Shown here piece after piece: positions 34,699-47,296 of a DNA stretch of 64,000 nt. The DNA is from Watersipora subatra (taxonomy: Eukaryota > Bryozoa > Gymnolaemata > Cheilostomatida > Watersiporidae). Position 1 is the stretch's first letter. Every line of letters begins with the position of its first letter. The stretch lies in NCBI RefSeq assembly GCF_963576615.1, contig NC_088717.1, positions 55,631,526 to 55,695,525 on the forward strand, given 5' to 3'. Both the position numbers and the translations under genes were made by a program. Under the pieces are notes generated by a model. That model had not been told where the DNA came from and did no database searches. It saw only the letters and a program-made list of their open reading frames with translations.

Positions 34699-37241
34699 TT
34701 AGAGTAAATTGACTCCCTTCAAGAAATTGGAAGCCATGCTGTTCTCTGTTATTGGCATGCTGGAGTTACAGAAGTCAGGCACAATGAAAACATCAGGGTC
34801 CTTGATTCCTGCTGTCACATTGCCGAACTGTACAGTGGTCAGCTGGTCAACTACAGCAGAGATTACAGATAGCCTAAGCTTCTGGAGAAGTGAACTAATT
34901 GAATTGGCAGCTAGAGAATGTAAGTGAAATAGGAACTTTTGACTTGACGAAAAAGACAAAAATTTGTGTGAAGCTAAAAATGACTGCAAGAATAAGACAG
35001 ACCGTTGAAGAGTTGTCTTAACATCTAATGACATTAAAAAGTACTAGAATGAAAATTCTATAAACTGTTTGTTGTTTTAGCAAAAAAGGGTCTGGAACTA
35101 TAATTAATGTAAAATCTCAGTTCACTGTTTTTCTGTGCAGTCATAATATTTTTCTATCCATGTTTTAAAAGTCTTTCAAATGCCTTATTTTTCAATGCAT
35201 TTTTATATTAGTATCACACATACAACCCAAAAAATTAAATAGCAACAGTTATCCAGAATGAGAATATGCTATATCCCCTACAAGGTATATATCGGCAGTA
35301 GGTTTGCTGATCAGGATGGTTGCTAGCTGTTACTAGCAAGCAAATCAACTAGACAACAGTTATTCATAATTGTCACGGAATGAGTAAGTCTGTTTACTTC
35401 ACAGAAGTATTAATAAACAGTCATGTTTTCATCACTGTCTGTGAAAACTACTATTTAAAACTCTTGTGCACCTTCACCTACATGTACATGCCAACCTCGT
35501 CTTTATCCTATCACGGTTTTCACCAGGCTTATTTTATACAGTCATGTAAAAAGCTCCATTCAATATAGAAATTTCAATTTAAGATAAAATTAGAGTCATG
35601 TTTAACACTAACCTCCTGCCACTGACTGCTGAATGTTCTGTGTACCGGGCAAAAATGTATCTCTGAACATGGTAAGGTAAGATTTTAAGATACCCTCACT
35701 CGATATGGTGTATGTATCAGTAACTTGGCTTCCCAGATTCCATGATCCCAGATAATTCAAACCAGCTACAAATATATGAATATATATTTTAGCATCCTAT
35801 TTTAATAAACTAAGAAAGTAAAATAAAGTAGGACCACAAGCTTCAGACTAGTTCAACTAGTCATGAATATAGCCTTAGTGACTACCCGAGTTAAGGGTGA
35901 GTTCTACTATGCCCTGTTCTCATCAGCAGAAAATATGAATAGGACCAAGCATAAGCTAACTTCTATGATCAGTTAACTTTCAAAAAACCAAGGATGAAGT
36001 TGCTCAAAAGTTAAGGCTTCATTCAACTAAGTTTGCACGCAACAGAAAGCATCTTACGTGAGTCCGTGCAGAAAGCCTCTATCTTGGCTCCCCGCAGCTT
36101 TGTGCAGCGTATATGGAGATAATCTGCAAGGTAAGACTCGTCCTAAAAAATAAGCCATTGTTCTGTATCAGTCATTCAACTTCCTTGGAGAGTACATTTG
36201 ATGAAGATGTTTACCAGTTATCAAGCATAAGTATTACGCAACAGGGCTTTAACATTTTAATGTCATCTATCATTTTTATAGCTTTCCTGTTATAACCACA
36301 TAAATATGTATTTAAGTGCTTCTAGTTTGTTAGTTCTTCGGGTTGCTAGCTCAACTGTTGTTAAGAATTGCCTGACCGCTCTTATATTCTATACAAACCT
36401 AGTCTATGAACACGGGTGCTCCGTGCATTGTGAAAAGCGGCGGCGTCTTTCGCAACGCGCGTAGTATGCGAGTCTATTAGCATTTAGATATTTTCTTTGT
36501 AAAAATGATATACGACACCCACAGTATGTGCACATTGCTTGTCAAAAAGTCAATCATTTGACAACAGTCCAGTGTGTTTCAGATAGATATGTTAAGTTGA
36601 TGTTAAAAAGAGAGCTGAAAAGTATTTGAGACCCAAAAGATTCAAGAGTACACAGTTCAGCCACATATGCTGAGCTCTAAGATAAATTGGGACTCTAAAG
36701 ATAAACATATTATACTGCAGTTAGGCTTTTTGATAGATAAAAACAGGCAGTTTTTGTTTTGATTGCAGCAAAATAAAATCATACTATCTTCTTGACAAGA
36801 CATATGCATTTATTGTTGTTATCAACAGTGTTAATAAGTTCTTATATATATAAAACCTTGCATAATAGTTTGTCAATGCTTCAAATACGAAAGAATGAAA
36901 TCACAGGCTAACTCAAATTTTATCGTTGCACCTAAATGCTGAACAAGAGACCTGTAACATTGTTCCCGTACCTGGGAGACTATAACCTTGTAGCTTGCAA
37001 TCAGCTTATCGTCTGAATAGACATCCTCTATGAGGGCCTCCATAGCTTTCTTGTAGTCATAGTGGATGCTGCCAACAACACTGTATATCGCACTCTTTCC
37101 ATGGTTACTCTGAGCCACAAGACCTACGAGTACACTCTCCCACTGCATGGGCACGCACTTCTTGTCACTGACTACAACAGACATGCTGTTGACAGTCAGC
37201 AGGATTGCTGACAAGGCTACTACAGAGTTAACTACCGCCAT
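34699..37241 (-). CDS. EPDR: Ependymin-related protein gene, copy B (4 exons)
   Basis: Same structure as copy A. Exons: 36972-37241, 36058-36142, 35613-35765 and 34699-34910, with identical lengths (270, 85, 153 and 212 bp) and phases, giving 239 aa with no stops. All acceptors are AG and donors are GT (gtacgg, gtaaga, gttagt). The first 38 residues, including the signal peptide, equal copy A. Differences cluster around residues 50-76 (for example YDYKKAMEALIEDVYSDD). Exon 2 reads DESYLADYLHIRCTKL. The C-terminal block TAGIKDPDVFIVPDFCNSS and its sequons (NVT and NSS) are kept. Tail residues differ slightly (LKGVNLL). It is probably functional and sits between minisatellite-rich flanks like its siblings. 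Confidence 0.88.
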
Positions 37242-37283
37242 GGTGTTACCTACTTTATGAATGCCTGGACGAAGAAAGCGTCT

Positions 37284-37292
37284 TATTATATA
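37284..37292 (-). promoter_or_regulatory. TATA box of EPDR copy B
   Basis: Reads TATATAATA on the minus strand, 43 bp before the ATG, as in copy A. Confidence 0.6.
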
Positions 37293-38994
37293 CTTCATGG
37301 CCAGTGATGCAATAAGCAAACAACTAGCCGATTTAGCCTGAAAACTAAAATGAATAACTAGGGGTCATGTACGAATGTCCTTCTCATGACTGAGTTGAGC
37401 AGTTGAATTTAGCCGACAGTGATTGGCAAAAAGAAAACATGTGAGCCGCTTGATCGCTCTCGGAGATTTTCATAGCATATTATCTCCTCACGTGATGCAA
37501 ACTCTGCACAATAAATTATAGTCTTCCTCATGCACGAGTGCTCAGATGGGATCTGCTCAGATCAGAAGGAGTGGGATCATGCATCACGAATATTAACAGT
37601 GTGGATGAGGCCTTACAGCCTTGACCTTAATTATGCCTCCAGATGCAACAGCTTGTACTTTTGACAAAAAGGGAATCCATAGCTCTGGATTCTCTTTTTG
37701 TCAACCTTATATCATCTAACATGTCATTCTTTGGTCAAGAAGGTTGGAAGCATGACTAAACTATGTTCGCTTTACCTCAGTATCTTTATTCTTGAAATTT
37801 TCAGTTACTGAACCAAAACGTTTCCGAGATTTCAAATACAGAACCATCTGATTTTGTATACATATTTGCAAATACAAATGTGTTCTCCTAAGTGGATTGA
37901 AGCGTTTTTTGAAAAGTTGTTGCCATCGATCAATGCTTCGTCTGTAGTCCCCCAACTCTAAGAACTAAGGCTATGGACTGACTACCAGCTATGGTAGTGA
38001 GTCATGGTTATTTGTTATTGGCAGAAAACACCTGTTTCCTCATTGCATCACTGTGATAGCTCTGTGTAAGCGATGGTGCAACGAACCGGCATGTGATATG
38101 GTCTGATGAATATAAAGATATATGCAGATGGATTACATTTAAAAAAGTTAGCATTACTTGTCAAATGTGTTTTAATGCCAGCTACAAGGTCTTTCAACAA
38201 ACAAATGCTTAGCGGTGAGCTAGGAAATACATTTAGATATCTGAAGAGACGTACACTGTAATTTGGCAGAAAAAACATTTGTAAACTGGAATTTAGTAGC
38301 GGTAACATAGTTCCTGTTTGCTAATATCATCATTATTTGTAACTAGGTCAATTGGTCAGCATGATTCATAATAGCTTGAAGGAAAGGCAATTGAGCAAGG
38401 CTGTCGTCTCTTACAAATTATAAATTTATCTGTTTGGTGTTCTTCTAGAAAGCATTAAAATTCCGATTTTGAATGTTACTTATATTAGTTTGTTTGTTCA
38501 AGAGTTGCCATTTTACACACTTTACTATTTACAGTATGGTTACACAGTACAACCTGCTGACCAAAGGCTAGAAACACATGTTCAAAATGCTTAATACCAG
38601 CTCCCAACAGGCTTGCACCACATTTACATCATACTTGCAATACCCTCACACGCTCACAACATCCTCACAAAAGACTTCCATCGCATTTATGACATGGTTA
38701 CAATGTGCTCATTGCACGCTCACAGTACACTCACAACACAGTCACCACACGCTTAGAACATGCTCACAAAACCTTTGCAAAATGTTCACAATATGTTTGC
38801 AACATATTTGCAACAAGCCAACAAAACTCTTACAACACGCCCGCAACTTACATACACCTTGGTGCAACAGTTACTGTTCTTGAACTTGATTGATCCCGTT
38901 TCTGGATTTATTCTTATATTGAAGGCTGCAGGTGAGTTTTCTTTAGCTCATCATCCTTACATATTGATACCCTTAGTATAATTGCTGCGTTGAG

Positions 38995-40075
38995 GTTAAC
39001 CATTGTTAGACCTACACTCAGGATACACATACCATAGTTAGACCTACAATCAGGATACACATACCATAGGTAGATCTACACTCAGGATACACGTACCATA
39101 GGTAAACCTGCACTCAAGATCCACGTACCAAAGTTAGACCTACACTAAAAATACACATACTATAGTTAGACCTACACTCAAGATACACTTACTATAGTTA
39201 GACCTACACTCAAGATACGCGTACCATAGGTAGACCTACACTCAGAATACACATACCATAGGTAGATCTACAATCAGGATACACGTACCATAGTTAGACC
39301 TACACTCAAGATACAGGTACCATAGGTAGATCTACAATCAGGATACACGTACCATAGGTAGATCTACACTCAAGATACACATACCATAGTTAGACCTACA
39401 CTCAGGATACGCTTACCATAGGTAGATCTACAATCAGGATACACGTACCATAGGTAGATCTACATTCAAGATACACATACCATAGTTAGACCTTCACTCA
39501 GAATACACATACCATAGGTAGATCTACAATCAGGATACACGTACCATAGGTAGATCTACATTCAAGATACACATACCATAGTTAGACCTACACTCAGGAT
39601 ACACATACCATAGGTAGATCTACAATCAGGATACACATACCATAGTTAGACCTACACTCAGGATACACTTACCATAGGTAGACCTACACTCAGAATACAC
39701 ATACCATAGGTAGATCTACAATCAGGATACACATACCATAGTTAGACCTACACTCAGGATACACTTACCATAGGTAGACCTACACTCAGAATACACATAC
39801 CATAGGTAGATCTACAATCAGGATACACGTACCATAGGTAGAGTAGACCTACACTCAAGATACACGTACTATAGTTAGACCTACACTCAAGATACACATA
39901 CCATAGGTAGACCTACACTCAGGATACACATACCATAGGTAGATCTACAATCAGGATACACGTACCATAGGTAGATCTACACTCAGGATACACTTACCAT
40001 AGGTAGATCTACACTCAGGATACACACACCATAGTTAGATCTACACTCAAGATACATGTACCATAGGTAGACCTA
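38995..40075. repeat. 32-bp minisatellite, about 33 copies (unit B)
   Basis: Same unit as at 17890, with variants TAGACCTACACTC and TAGATCTACAATC alternating in higher-order blocks (for example near 39420-39830). This is a tenfold expansion over unit A. Confidence 0.92.
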
Positions 40076-40106
40076 ATTAATAGGTAACTAGGTTAATAAG
40101 GTAATA

Positions 40107-40780
40107 GTGCGACTAGTTATGATAGTTATGATACTTGTTATGATACTAGCTATGCTACTAGTTATGTTACTAGTTATGATACTAGTTATGATACTAGTTA
40201 TGTTACTAGTTATGATACTAGTTATGATACTTGTTATGTTACTAGTTATGATACTAGCTATGCTACTAGTTATGTTACTAGGTATGATACTAATTATGAT
40301 ACTAGTTATGATACTAGTTAGGATAATAGTCATGATACTAGTTATGTTACTAGTTATGTTACTAGTTATGATACTAGTTATGATACTAGTTATAATACTA
40401 GTTATAATACTAGTTATGATACTAGTTATGTTACTAGTTATGATACTAGTTATGATACTACTTATGACACTAGTTATGATACTAGTTATGATACTAATTA
40501 TGTTACTAGTTATGACACTAGTTATGATACTAGTTATGATACTAGTTATGATACTAGTTATGTTACTAGTTATGATACTACATGTAGTTATGATACTAGT
40601 TATGATACTAGTTATGATACTAGTTATGTTACTAGTTATGATACTAGTTATGTCACAAGTTATGATACTAGTTATGATACTAGTTATGTTACTAGTTATG
40701 TTACCAGTTATGATACTATTTATGATACTAGTTATACTAACTATGTTACTTGTTATGATACTAGTTATGATAACTTGCTG
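40107..40780. repeat. 12-bp minisatellite (unit B)
   Basis: Same GATACTAGTTAT-type unit as in A, about 56 copies. It is open on both strands in places (224 codons plus, 81 codons minus), which is compositional. Confidence 0.92.
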
Positions 40781-40785
40781 ATAGA

Positions 40786-40889
40786 CTAATATTGTACTTC
40801 ATACAACACACGTTCATAACGATTGTCAGATATCTCTGCAAAGTCCTTATGCCGTACTTGCGCTATGCCTGCTACATACCCGGGCTGGA
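40786..40889 (-). CDS. C-terminal exon of an unidentified co-duplicated gene, copy B
   Basis: An acceptor (acttctttaacacaag) is followed by 34 codons: QPGYVAGIAQVRHKD, then FAEISDNRYERVLYEVQY and stop TAG (40786-40788). It differs from copy A by a few residues with no frame change. No family is recognised. It lies about 490 bp downstream of the zinc-finger exon on the same strand, so both may be exons of one gene; no splice joining was established. Confidence 0.45.
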
Positions 40890-41379
40890 CTTGTGTTAAA
40901 GAAGTTTGTCATAGTTTCCTCATAGATGCATACTCGACATCACTGCCAGCACTCAAAGTTCAACAGAGTTGTCAGCTCATGTGAAATGCCTTTGGCAGTA
41001 TCAGAGGAAGGCGCAGGGGCAAATATTACATAGTGCTTTAAAACTCAGAACAATTTCTCAATGAATTAGGTATGATTAAGCAAAAGGAAGACAATTGCAT
41101 GTAACACGATATATATTTAAATCATATTTATAGATAATATGGCAATATATATAGAGAACATGGAATGATATATATACTATATAACTGTCCCTAAATGCAC
41201 ACTGCCGACTTAAAAAAACGTAGCCAATGGTTATTTTGAATATTGACTGAGTAGCCACTAGGATAAAATGTATGCATTACGCATCAATATCAGAAAAATA
41301 AGTTTTTGTCAGCCAGAAAGTGAGAAGAGAATTAAAAAAATTGTTTTTTTCCCCTAATCTTTTCATATTGGACAGTGCC

Positions 41380-41594
41380 TCATCCTTTCATAACTCCCTT
41401 TTTACACTTTTCTGTGTATACCGGTAGTCTTCTCCCTTTCTCAAGATCTCCGAGGGAGCTTTCCATTCCAGGCTTGTACCAGCCACAGGCGTAACACACC
41501 GACCTATCTAATCTGTTGGGAAAGCGGCACATAACACACTTCCACTTTGGTAGTTCTTTCCAAAACTTTTTTCTGGTTACTTCTCTTTGTCTTT
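41380..41594 (-). CDS. RanBP2-type zinc-finger exon, copy B
   Basis: After acceptor cttgttttatag the frame reads RQREVTRKKFWKELPKW and then the finger WKCVMCRFPNRLDRSVCYAC. This fits the RanBP2 zinc-finger pattern W-x-C-x2-C-x3-N-x6-C-x2-C exactly. Fingers of this type bind ubiquitin, Ran or single-stranded RNA. The frame continues through GWYKPGMESSLGDLEKGRR to a TGA at 41380-41382. A possible donor (CTACCG/gtatac) lies about 27 bp before that stop, so the exon end is uncertain. Upstream exons are not seen, and the MITE and gypsy remnant lie on that side. Confidence 0.55.
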
Positions 41595-41808
41595 CTATAA
41601 AACAAGTGAGCCACATGATCAGTGATCAAATACTCTAGGTTCACAAATATGAACCCAGGACTCTAATGACACTGAATCTCCTGACCATGATGTCAAATCT
41701 AACGTAAATAAGCTAGCTCAAGCTGTTAGTGCCAGTCTTTTCAGTACGTAGTTTTTTTTACATCATCAGAGAGTTGTCTGTTGAGGAACCATGATTAGAG
41801 AGCTACAT

Positions 41809-41876
41809 GTACCGTAAAACCTCTAATTGAACACCATGGCGCTCTATTTTTCAACTTTTCTTCTGTAGTGGCAATC
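41809..41876. mobile_element. Truncated copy of the 103-bp MITE
   Basis: Starts TACCGTAAAACCTCTAATTG like 24845. It stops at CAATTGGAG, where sequence switches to the gypsy remnant. Confidence 0.65.
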
Positions 41877-42830
41877 AATTGGAGCACATCGCAAATGCTC
41901 CAAACCACAGTCAAGCCAATAAACTTGCTGAATGAGCAGTTTAGCCTGAAGATGCTAATAGAGAGAACTGATTTGGATTGGTTTATTTATACATGGCTCT
42001 ACTCATCCTGCGCAATGTGCCAACATGAGCTCGTTTCTCCAGTACAGGACAAACTTAAGCGGGAGGGCTCGACCTTAGCCTGGGCATGGCTCTCTTGGGG
42101 GGTGGGGGAGAGAGATCTCTCTCCCCCCATCTCCAAAGAGAGCCATGCCCAGACTAGCTCGACCTCCTCTTTCTATATCCAGGGAGCTTTTGACTCCAAC
42201 TGTTTTAGAGAATGAGAAGGTACAGAGTTTTCTGTCTGAGCAACGCACCAAAACAGCAGCGTACGGTAATCAGGGAAAGAAGCCTCTTGTCCCATTACAG
42301 GCTGGAAATATCGTGAGGATGCAGGCAGATAAAGGTTAAAGCACGCAAGTTAAGATATTATCTCAAGGCTCAACAGATAACTCATACATAATTTATTTAC
42401 CTGATGGAGGCATGAAATAGATCTCTCAACTGCTCGTGTATGCACCGCAGCCAGAAATTTTCTTTCCATACCCAGAAACACTTGCATTGATCCAACCCTT
42501 GACTAACCCCAAACTGTCTGCTATCACACCCACATCACCAGCCCATTCGCAATCGCATAATCACTTCGTCTCAACAGCTCGATTACATCGCCTTCTACTC
42601 CTTGTCATAGAGATCCCAAGCCGAAGCAGCCGCATCCGATCTACCATAACTAGTAAGTGTACACGCTCTGGTAGTGTTGTGGTGCACCCTTCATCGCGCC
42701 CAAGCAATCCATTTGTCTATAGCTACAAGGAAAGATATAACATTTTAATCTTCTGTTACCTGTTTCTATTTTTCCATACTAAGACTTTTTTGTTTATACT
42801 CCACACTGCTCACAATTTATGTTATTGAGA
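41877..42830 (+). mobile_element. Fossil Ty3/gypsy remnant, second copy
   Basis: Homologous to 9304-10150 over its whole length; it includes the integrase-side tail (PLVPLQAG near 42290). Old and broken, with several interruptions. It forms the left part of the duplicated segment leading into unit C. Confidence 0.65.
42076..42156. mobile_element. 81-bp hairpin MITE with 9-bp TSD
   Basis: The ends TAGCCTGGGCATGGCTCTC and inverted TAGTCTGGGCATGGCTCTC meet at an AGATCTCT centre. A perfect 9-bp duplication GCTCGACCT lies at 42067-42075 and 42157-42165. It is inserted in the gypsy remnant and absent from the copy at 9304-10150. Its TAG...CTA ends and TSD size match the larger foldbacks in unit C. 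Confidence 0.8.
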
Positions 42831-43182
42831 AGGGCAACGTTGTCTGAGAAGGGCCGAAGAGAGGATAGGAGCAACGGCAGACTATATTAGCGAGTCAATC
42901 AGGGTTTATTTATTCAACTAAAGAATACAAATTGTGCCGTGTTAATTGCAAGTGGTCCAAACCACTACGCATAACCACCAATCATATGTTCTGTTTACTT
43001 CTGCTTGCTTATTATAAGCAGTTGTTTTTGCATTTGTTTGAATTTGAGGAGCAGTCGAAACTTGGCTAGTATGGTGAGGCATACTACGATATCACAATAA
43101 ATATATTCAAGTACAACACATCTTCTTTTGTAACTTAGACAGCTTGGGTCTGCAGGGTCAACAGGGTGTGCTAGTCTATAAA

Positions 43183-43735
43183 CAGTCTGCTATTGGCTGT
43201 TAACTATATAAACAGTCTGCTATCGGCTGTAAAATATAGAGTCTGTATTATCGGCTCTTGTTGGAGTTACGCTGGTATACACACAGTCTGCTATCGGCTG
43301 TAAAATATAGAGTCAGATTTATCTGCTCTTGTTGGAGTTGCGCTGGTATACACACAGTCTGCTATTGGCTGTAGTATAGAGTCTGGTTTATCGGCTCTTG
43401 TTGGAGTTGTGCTGATATATACATAGTCTGCTACCGACTGTGATAAATAGAGTCTGATTTATCGGCTCTTGCTGGATTTGCGCTGGCATATACGCTGTTT
43501 GCTATCGGCTGTAAAATATAGAGCCTGCATTATCGGCTCTTACTGGAGTTGCGATAGTATATACATACAGTCTGCTATCGACTGTTATATAGAGCCTATA
43601 TTAACGGCTCTTACTAGAGTTGTGCTGGTTATGCACACAGTCTGCTAACGACTGTGATAAATAGAGTCGGAGTTGTCGGCTCTTGCTGGGATTGCATTGG
43701 TATCTCCACAGTCTGCTAACGGCTGTGCGATAGCG
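43183..43735. repeat. About 70-bp minisatellite, about 8 copies
   Basis: Each unit has CAGTCTGCTATCGGCTGT, then ATAGAGTCTG, ATCGGCTCTTG and GGAGTTG. Spacing between CAGTCTG starts is 69-72 bp. It lies between the gypsy remnant and unit C and has no counterpart before unit A. Confidence 0.8.
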
Positions 43736-44299
43736 AGTAGGTATTAACAACTTTTAAGCTAATAGTGCCGAAATTATAGTTAAATTGGAGGTGCCTAGGC
43801 TACTATAACCAAGCATCAGTTCCTGCTTGGCCTGGTTCGGGGTTTGCTCTGATTTTACTTCACAAGTGCCTGAACCAGTAGGAATCAAATTAGTTCACAC
43901 AAGCTACGCAAAAGTGCACAAATTAAGCATAATCAAAATAGACTAAGCGGATAAAGCAATTTTAACACTAATATATGTGTGGATTCGTATTAATTATGTA
44001 TAACATAATTCCTCTCTAATTACAAGTTATCTTCTCACGTAATACGTTAACGCATGCAACCAATCTGATACAAACAAATACTAATATTCACTCAAATCAT
44101 TCAATAACAATAAGCACAAACAGCATACACACGTTTGCATGCCTACCTCTTCTAAAGAATCTGCAAAATCCATTTCAAATCGCACAAATTCACAGATAGT
44201 ATGGAAGTTTATCTTAAGGCTAGGATTTTCATGGCAGCACTCTGAACCACTAGATGGGTAAAAGCTAATTCACATCAGAAAAGCGAGAAAGAAAATATC

Positions 44300-46265
44300 T
44301 AAGAAAGAAAATATTCCCTAACCCTTACAACTATCAACATCTGCTAGAATTTATACATGAAAGCGGCAATTCAGTTGAAAACATAATTAACTCACTGCGG
44401 ATAGACCAAAGAAGTAAACATCAATGATACTCACACAGACAGATGATACAGAACAGATCATATTGTAGTCATCCAATTATCAATTAACAATCGATCTTAC
44501 CACGATCAGTACTGATGAAGAATCTAGTCTTCAGACATGAACACTTGTATATAATATCAACCAATTTATTTTTCTATAAGTTGTCCCACATAGCCTATTT
44601 GAAGTCATCTTCTCGTGTAAATTTTCTTTCAATTTTTACACAAATAATCTCAAACTAAACATGAACTGTTCACTACCATTTTGTATTCATGGATTACTTT
44701 TAGTTTCCATTTTATTTGATAGTATGCCTGCAAATAGAAGCTTTTTTTTATCTTGTTATCAGCAAAATAAAAAATAACTAACAACAAACATCAGAAAAGC
44801 TATGCACTCTAGGCGTGCAGTATGGTTTGTAAATGAATAGGCAACAGTCGCTAAGGCATACCCCGGTTGATGAATTATTATACCATCGATAGCTTATGTA
44901 TCATGTTATCATGTATTTGGACCTTCATGAGTAACTGTCTAACTAATGTATACTCTTGTTCTAATTACAGTATGAAAATAAATACATAGTTACATACATC
45001 TGAGTTTAGCTTGATATATTTTAATAAATTTGTTTTTTTGGGTATGTTTATTCGAATGTGTAAAGCTGATCTTTATCATATATAACTTTTTCAAATACGT
45101 ATATCAATACTTTGTGGCAATAAATTTTTGTTTTTTTAGACAATGATTTGATTCTGATCGATAGGCCTACTATGTAGGTAGACACATTTAGCAATGGCGC
45201 TTCTCTTTCCTATCTAGAATGACGAGATCAGGTTCACGGTTACAAATTGGCAACTGAATATTACTTTCTACTAATTCTAAAACTTACATGAAGAGATAAT
45301 TTAAATTACACAAGTATAAGTATACACAGTGACTCGCAGGTACTCGAATGCACTTGCACTTCCAATCATACGCAAAAATATTAGCAGGAAATTCCCTCCA
45401 CCACTCTTTAATAAAGCTGTCATTAAAGTTTAAGCTGACGGCTGTCCATGTAATATCTTCCATTGTTTTATGAAGTATGTCCTTTGTTGAAACAGTTGCG
45501 TATAAAAAGATTCATAGTGCATGTTAAAATGCAAAATATAGTATATGATGTGGCACATGACAGCATTAACCTGCAACTGAGTATATATCACAAAGGTCTT
45601 TAAGGTGTTGATCACTCCTCATTGTATCAAACTACAAGTTGTGTGTGCCATCGGAATCTGTGACAAGAGTGATTTGGCTAAATATCTTAAGTGACTTTAA
45701 GGGTAATTATAATTATAATATAATATGCATTATAATTAATGACATTGGATTATCATAACTGTAAAGAAACAATGATAAGGAAATCATCCTTGCCATAAGT
45801 AAATGAGAAATCACAATAATAGGGGATTGTCTTTCCATCTCACGCAAAGAGCAAACTTCTCTCACAGGCTACTGTGAACTTCGACGATCGAAACCATAAA
45901 ACTTTTTTTTTTCGAGGTGAGATAACTCTAACATTTCGACAATCAAGGACAAGGTTGTTGATAATTCAGCCAAGAGCGTGACTTCTCGAACAGTTTTGAA
46001 CAAACATGCTGATACAAAGAGAAGTTTTTTTAAATCAATTGAACAAGCTAGATGTATTTTTAAAATTGGCCTCAACATTTTGTTAAATGTTTGGGAAAAC
46101 GTAATCAGAAAAATCCCAGCGATGGCGTGTACAGGTACATGCCACCAATGATATAAAACCGCCACTTTATCTACGCTATGGGCAATAGCAAATCTTTTTC
46201 CTTGATCTTACTTTGTTCCAGAAGTGTGTTTGTTGATAATAGTTTCAAGTTCTTTTTTAGTTGCT
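44300..46265. other. Unpaired left part of the foldback
   Basis: AT-rich sequence with no inverted partner in the right arm. Short open frames (45430-45615 and 45869-46165, minus) have no recognisable features. It could be an unrecognised insertion into the left arm or sequence lost from the right. Confidence 0.4.
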
Positions 46266-46284
46266 TAACAATAAACCACCTTCT

Positions 46285-46680
46285 TGAGAGTAGTGTATTG
46301 CTGACTTGGAGTAGTATATTGTTAACTTGAAAGTAGTGTATTGCTGACTTGAAGTAGTATATTGTTAACTTGAGAGTAGTGTATTGCTGACTTGGAGTAG
46401 TATATTGTTAACTTGAGAGTGGTTTATTGTGGAATTGGAGTAGTATATTGTTAACTTGAGAGTGGTTTATTGTGGAATTGGAGTAGTATATTGTTAACTT
46501 GAGAGTGGTTTATTGTGGAATTGGAGTAGTATATTGTTAACTTGAGAGTGGTTTATTGTGAAATTGGAGTAGTATATTGTTAACTTGAAAGTAGTGTATT
46601 GCTGACTTGGAGTAGTATATTGTTAACTTGAGAGTGGTTTATTCTAGAATTGGAGTAGTATATAATAGCTTATTTAAATT
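46285..46680. repeat. 43-bp minisatellite, about 9 copies
   Basis: Two unit types alternate: GTAGTGTATTGCTGACTTGG and GTGGTTTATTGTGGAATTGG, each followed by AGTAGTATATTGTTAACTTG. Confidence 0.85.
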
Positions 46681-47296
46681 TTAAAAGTGGTGTATTATGG
46701 ACTTGAATGGTATACTGTTAAATGGTATATTTTATACTCATTTACTATCCGCCTGAGATGGGTAGTTGTTTATTGGAGCCTTATAAATTGTAAATTGATG
46801 AAACAACAACCTCTACTGCATCACTAGTCTGTATATAAAGTATAAACCTCGTGTTTGGCTTGCATTTATTATTTTATTACGAATTATTTGTGTCATTATC
46901 CTAAACATTGATCCCTCTTTTGCCTTGTTAATATTACCATTCATTGTGTGACAGGCTGATTGTGGTGGCAAATTTTCAATTGTGACTGCTCACAGGTTAG
47001 CCAAAATTCCAGTCATCAATAACCAGGACAGGCCTAGCCAGAAGCAACAAAAATAGTATTCTTAGCTAAAAGTGAGTACAGTTTAGCAATATTTATACCC
47101 TGCTGGACATTACCGATTTACTGTAAACAACGGCAGCTGTACCTTTTTTCTTGTCAGCATCACCCTTTAGAACATATGGCATGGGTCAGTAAACATGCAA
47201 TAGGCGTAAATGTTTCTTAGTAGTAGTTGGAGCCAATTACCGGTATTATTTTCCAAAACTCTGTTACAGTACTCACGCTGTTTGTTTACAGCTTAA

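Larger units (their letters stand above)
31597..41876. repeat. Segmental duplication unit B
   Basis: Matches unit A from its left edge (CTACTAAAGAAAAAGAG) through the EPDR gene, both minisatellites and the zinc-finger exon. It stops inside the 103-bp MITE, where it fuses with the gypsy remnant. Relative to A it has a 189-bp MITE, about 750 bp of extra sequence at 32846-33597 and a greatly expanded 32-bp array. It lacks the gypsy element. Confidence 0.85.

Noticed and set aside
37761-37955. 64-codon minus-strand frame upstream of EPDR-B
   Set aside because: The homologous DNA in unit A has a length change that breaks the frame, so it is not conserved as protein.
43183-43735. Regular repeats that could suggest a CRISPR-like array
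   Set aside because: The whole unit repeats with no unique spacers; it is a minisatellite in animal DNA.
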